DNA of 64,000 nucleotides, from NCBI GenBank assembly GCA_005503165.1, contig SCNT01000013.1, forward strand, positions 46,393-110,392, in the 5' to 3' direction. A program made the translations under genes and the position numbers. The stretch is from Sphingomonadaceae bacterium 3R27E2-A (lineage in GTDB: Bacteria > Pseudomonadota > Alphaproteobacteria > Sphingomonadales > Sphingomonadaceae). Every line of letters starts with the position of its first letter. Within the stretch, counting starts at the first letter, position 1. This document shows positions 62,003 to 64,000 of this stretch, in pieces. The notes under the pieces were generated by a model. That model saw only the letters and a program-made list of their open reading frames with translations, ran no database searches and was not told the origin of the DNA.

Positions 62003-62017
62003 TTAATTTTGATTTAA
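62003..62017 (-). promoter_or_regulatory. Consensus CtrA box upstream of ctrA
   Basis: TTAA, seven bases, TTAA: an exact match to the CtrA binding consensus, 131 bp upstream of the ctrA start. A half-site TTAACCATG lies at 61974-61982. CtrA regulates its own promoter in Caulobacter and relatives, so autoregulation is likely here. Confidence 0.7.
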
Positions 62018-62065
62018 CCCGCAGGAATCCACGAGTCGCGGCCTATTGGCAACAGGTCGACAGCT

Positions 62066-62141
62066 GTTCTCCGGCGCAAGCCGGGACCCAGCAGGAAGCA
62101 GCGCACGCGGCCGCTCTGGACCCCGGCTTGCACCGGGGAAC
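62066..62141. repeat. Inverted repeat, diverged CCCCGGCTTTCGCCGGGG family (copy 4)
   Basis: Arms GTTCTCCGGCGCAAGCCGGG and CCCGGCTTGCACCGGGGAAC around a ~25-bp centre. The right arm keeps the typical end GGGGAAC. It lies between ctrA and the LysR gene. Confidence 0.75.
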
Positions 62142-62160
62142 GCAGCCCGGCGGTGAATTT

Positions 62161-63096
62161 CTAACCACCGCCCAGCGCCAGATGCTGCGCATGGGCGCCG
62201 GTGCACGAGCGTTTGAGCGTATCGACGAGATGGTCCGACAGCGCCTTCACCCGCGCCGGCCGCAGCCGCGATGGTGGCGAAAGAAGGTGAAGATAGGATT
62301 GCGGCAGCGACCAGTCGGTGAGGATGCGGACGAGCGCGCCCGCCTCCAGCGCTTCGGCGGAGATGAAGTCGGGCAGCACCGCGATGCCGCCGCCCGCGAC
62401 CAGCAGCGGGATCATGACATCGCCATTGTTCGCGAACAGCGGCCCGGTCGGGATCACCGTCGCTTCTTCGCCCTCGCGATGGAAGCGCAGCGGCATCGCG
62501 CGTTCGCGGTGGCCATATCCGATCAGCCGGTGGCGGCCGAGGTCGAGCGGATGGCGCGGGGTGCCGTGCTTTTCGAGATAGGCGGGGCTCGCGATCACCG
62601 ACGCCGCGACCGGCGCGATCGTCCGCGCGAGCAGGCTGCTGTCTTCCATGCTCGCGATGCGCAGCGCGAGGTCGATGCCCTCGGCGATGACATCGTGGCG
62701 CGCGTCGCTCAGCATCACCTCGATCTCGACCGCGGGGTGCATTTCCAGGAAACTGGCGAGCGGGTGCCCCAGCACCTTGATCCCGAAGCTCATCGGCGCG
62801 GCGAGCCGGATCGGGCCCGCCAGGTCGACGCGGTCGCCGCGCGCCGCTTCGGTGGCCGCGGTCGCCGCCGCGACCATCGCATGCGCCTCGCCGAGCAGCC
62901 CCGCGCCCGCGGTCGAAACCGTCACCGTCCGCGAACTCCTGTGCAGCAGGGTGATCCCCAGCGACGCTTCGAGCCGCGTCACCGCCTTCGATACGCTCGC
63001 CTTCGACAGCCCCAGCGCCGTCGCGGCCGCAGTGAAGCTGCCGCTGTCGGCCACCGCCGCGAAGCAGGCCCAGCCTTCATAATCGGGAAGCGCCAT
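62161..63096 (-). CDS. LysR family transcriptional regulator
   Basis: A 311-aa regulator. The N-terminal HTH (FAAVADSGSFTAAATALGLSKASVSKAVTRLEASLG) and the C-terminal substrate-binding domain (from about 90) are typical. It is divergent from a pirin gene across 136 bp that holds a palindromic operator. LysR genes next to pirin are common in proteobacteria; the inducer is unknown. ATG 63096 has no strong ribosome site but fits the family. Confidence 0.9.
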   Translation of the reverse strand: MALPDYEGWACFAAVADSGSFTAAATALGLSKASVSKAVTRLEASLGITLLHRSSRTVTVSTAGAGLLGEAHAMVAAATAATEAARGDRVDLAGPIRLAAPMSFGIKVLGHPLASFLEMHPAVEIEVMLSDARHDVIAEGIDLALRIASMEDSSLLARTIAPVAASVIASPAYLEKHGTPRHPLDLGRHRLIGYGHRERAMPLRFHREGEEATVIPTGPLFANNGDVMIPLLVAGGGIAVLPDFISAEALEAGALVRILTDWSLPQSYLHLLSPPSRLRPARVKALSDHLVDTLKRSCTGAHAQHLALGGG

Positions 63097-63107
63097 ACAT
63101 ACTCCAA

Positions 63108-63128
63108 ATGGAAACGATCAATTTCCAT
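63108..63128. promoter_or_regulatory. Perfect dyad between LysR and pirin genes, probable operator
   Basis: ATGGAAA (63108-63114) and TTTCCAT (63122-63128) are exact reverse complements around CGATCAA. It lies 11 bp upstream of the LysR start and 104 bp upstream of the pirin start. LysR operators have the T-N11-A dyad form, and this site fits; autorepression plus activation of pirin is the usual outcome. Confidence 0.6.
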
Positions 63129-63232
63129 CTACGCTATTTTAGAAACAATCGCCATCGCTATCTTGCCTTCAACAGCTTCACTCCCGCCCCGGCGATGTGG
63201 GTGAAGATCGACAAGACAGAAAGGACGACGCC

Positions 63233-63928
63233 ATGATCGACATCCGCAAATTCGACAGCCTCGGCCACGCCAATCACGGCTGGCTCGACGCCCGTCACCA
63301 CTTCTCCTTCGCGAGCTACCACGACCCGAAGCGCATGGGCTGGGGCGCGCTGCGCGTGTGGAACGACGATGCCATCGCGGCGCAGGCGGGTTTCCCCCCG
63401 CACCCGCATCGCGACATGGAAATCATCACCTATGTCCGCAGCGGCGCGATCACCCACCGCGATTCGATGGGCAACAGCGGCCGCACCGCGGCGGGCGACG
63501 TCCAGGTGATGAGCGCCGGCACCGGCGTGACGCACAGCGAGTTCAACCTCGAGGACGAGGAAACCACGCTGTTCCAGATCTGGATCATCCCCGACCGCGA
63601 GGGCGGCAATCCGGGCTGGGGCGCACGGCAATTCCCCAAGGCCGACCGCTCGGGCCAGTTCGTGACCTTGGCGAGCGGGATCGAAGGCGACGACGCCCTG
63701 CCGATCCGCGCCGACGCCCGCGTGGCGGCGGCGACGGTGAACGCCGGCGAGAAGGTCGCCTACGACCTCGGCGCCGGACGCCACGCCTATCTGGTCGCCG
63801 CCAAGGGCCGCATCCGCGTCAACGGCGAGGACGCCGACCCGCGCGACGGCATCGCGATCCGCGATCTCGATCGCATCGAGGTCGAGGCGATCGACGACGC
63901 CGAACTGGTGCTGGTCGACAGCCTGTAA
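63233..63928 (+). CDS. Pirin family protein (quercetinase-like cupin)
   Basis: A 231-aa two-domain cupin. The metal site is in the N-terminal cupin: PPHPHRDMEIITYV supplies two His, and GTGVTHSEFN supplies a His and a Glu. The C-terminal domain lacks these residues, as in the pirin family (YhhW/Pirin). Such proteins have quercetin 2,3-dioxygenase activity in vitro or act as redox-sensing cofactors. ATG 63233 has AAGGACGA upstream. Divergent from a LysR gene that probably controls it. Confidence 0.88.
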   Translation: MIDIRKFDSLGHANHGWLDARHHFSFASYHDPKRMGWGALRVWNDDAIAAQAGFPPHPHRDMEIITYVRSGAITHRDSMGNSGRTAAGDVQVMSAGTGVTHSEFNLEDEETTLFQIWIIPDREGGNPGWGARQFPKADRSGQFVTLASGIEGDDALPIRADARVAAATVNAGEKVAYDLGAGRHAYLVAAKGRIRVNGEDADPRDGIAIRDLDRIEVEAIDDAELVLVDSL

Positions 63929-64000
63929 CGAAGCCCCCCGGGCAGCCGCCCCTTCTCCTCCCTGACGGCGGCGGCCCACCCCCGTGCCGCGAGTTCACCC

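Overview
The window is a gene-dense, high-GC chromosomal segment from an alphaproteobacterium, most likely a sphingomonad close to Sphingopyxis. This is judged from the gene content (CtrA-type cell-cycle regulator, Coq7-type ubiquinone hydroxylase, BamD, CYP153-like P450, TonB receptor with a PepSY membrane partner), the compact operons with ATGA/GTGA overlaps, and several families of intergenic palindromes. No tRNA, rRNA, CRISPR array, integrase, transposase or prophage gene was seen, so this looks like core chromosome with small accessory insertions.

Layout. 1-2.3 kb: the start of alanine dehydrogenase, its divergent Lrp/AsnC regulator and a soluble globin-coupled chemoreceptor. 2.4-4.9 kb: an overlapping operon of an SDR, a lipoprotein subclass B3 metallo-beta-lactamase and prmA, convergent with phhA (phenylalanine hydroxylase). 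5.8-10.9 kb: a metal-uptake-like set (PepSY membrane protein, TonB receptor, DUF2946-like protein) and a sterol-desaturase-family enzyme. 11-17 kb: ligA, monooxygenase-like protein, GNAT and recN in one overlapping operon, then bamD. 17.2-21.7 kb: a candidate small RNA, a cytochrome P450 and an HD-GYP protein. 21.8-24.6 kb: an efflux-type/tautomerase/VOC/PNPOx-like operon with a divergent LysR. 24.9-32.1 kb: M16 peptidase, GGDEF protein, a bacterial lipoxygenase and an unknown lipoprotein. 32.1-37.1 kb: purC, a crotonase, a PhoD phosphatase and a DUF3667 protein. 37.2-43.8 kb: proA, a toxin-antitoxin pair, nadD, rsfS, rlmH, envC, ctpA and dsbB. 43.9-52.6 kb: a large secreted CHAT/TPR protein, coq7, two exported proteins of unknown function and an S9 peptidase. 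53-55.6 kb: pmbA and cysQ. 56.1-58.7 kb: rpsM-rpsK-rpoA-rplQ. 58.9-64 kb: two related small exported proteins, a PilZ protein, ctrA, and a divergent LysR/pirin pair.

How the parts connect. Full or near-consensus CtrA boxes (TTAA-N7-TTAA type) lie upstream of ctrA itself, the chemoreceptor and the GGDEF gene. Together with the HD-GYP and PilZ genes they point to a CtrA/c-di-GMP motility and cell-cycle layer spread over the window. The most unusual sequence-level signals are eight copies of a composite palindrome built from short hairpins whose stems covary around a constant GAA/TTC turn (often GCGAAGC), a strongly structured small-RNA candidate with anti-Shine-Dalgarno loops, a complete bacterial lipoxygenase, a secreted CHAT-domain protein, and a toxin-antitoxin module spliced into the proA-nadD operon.
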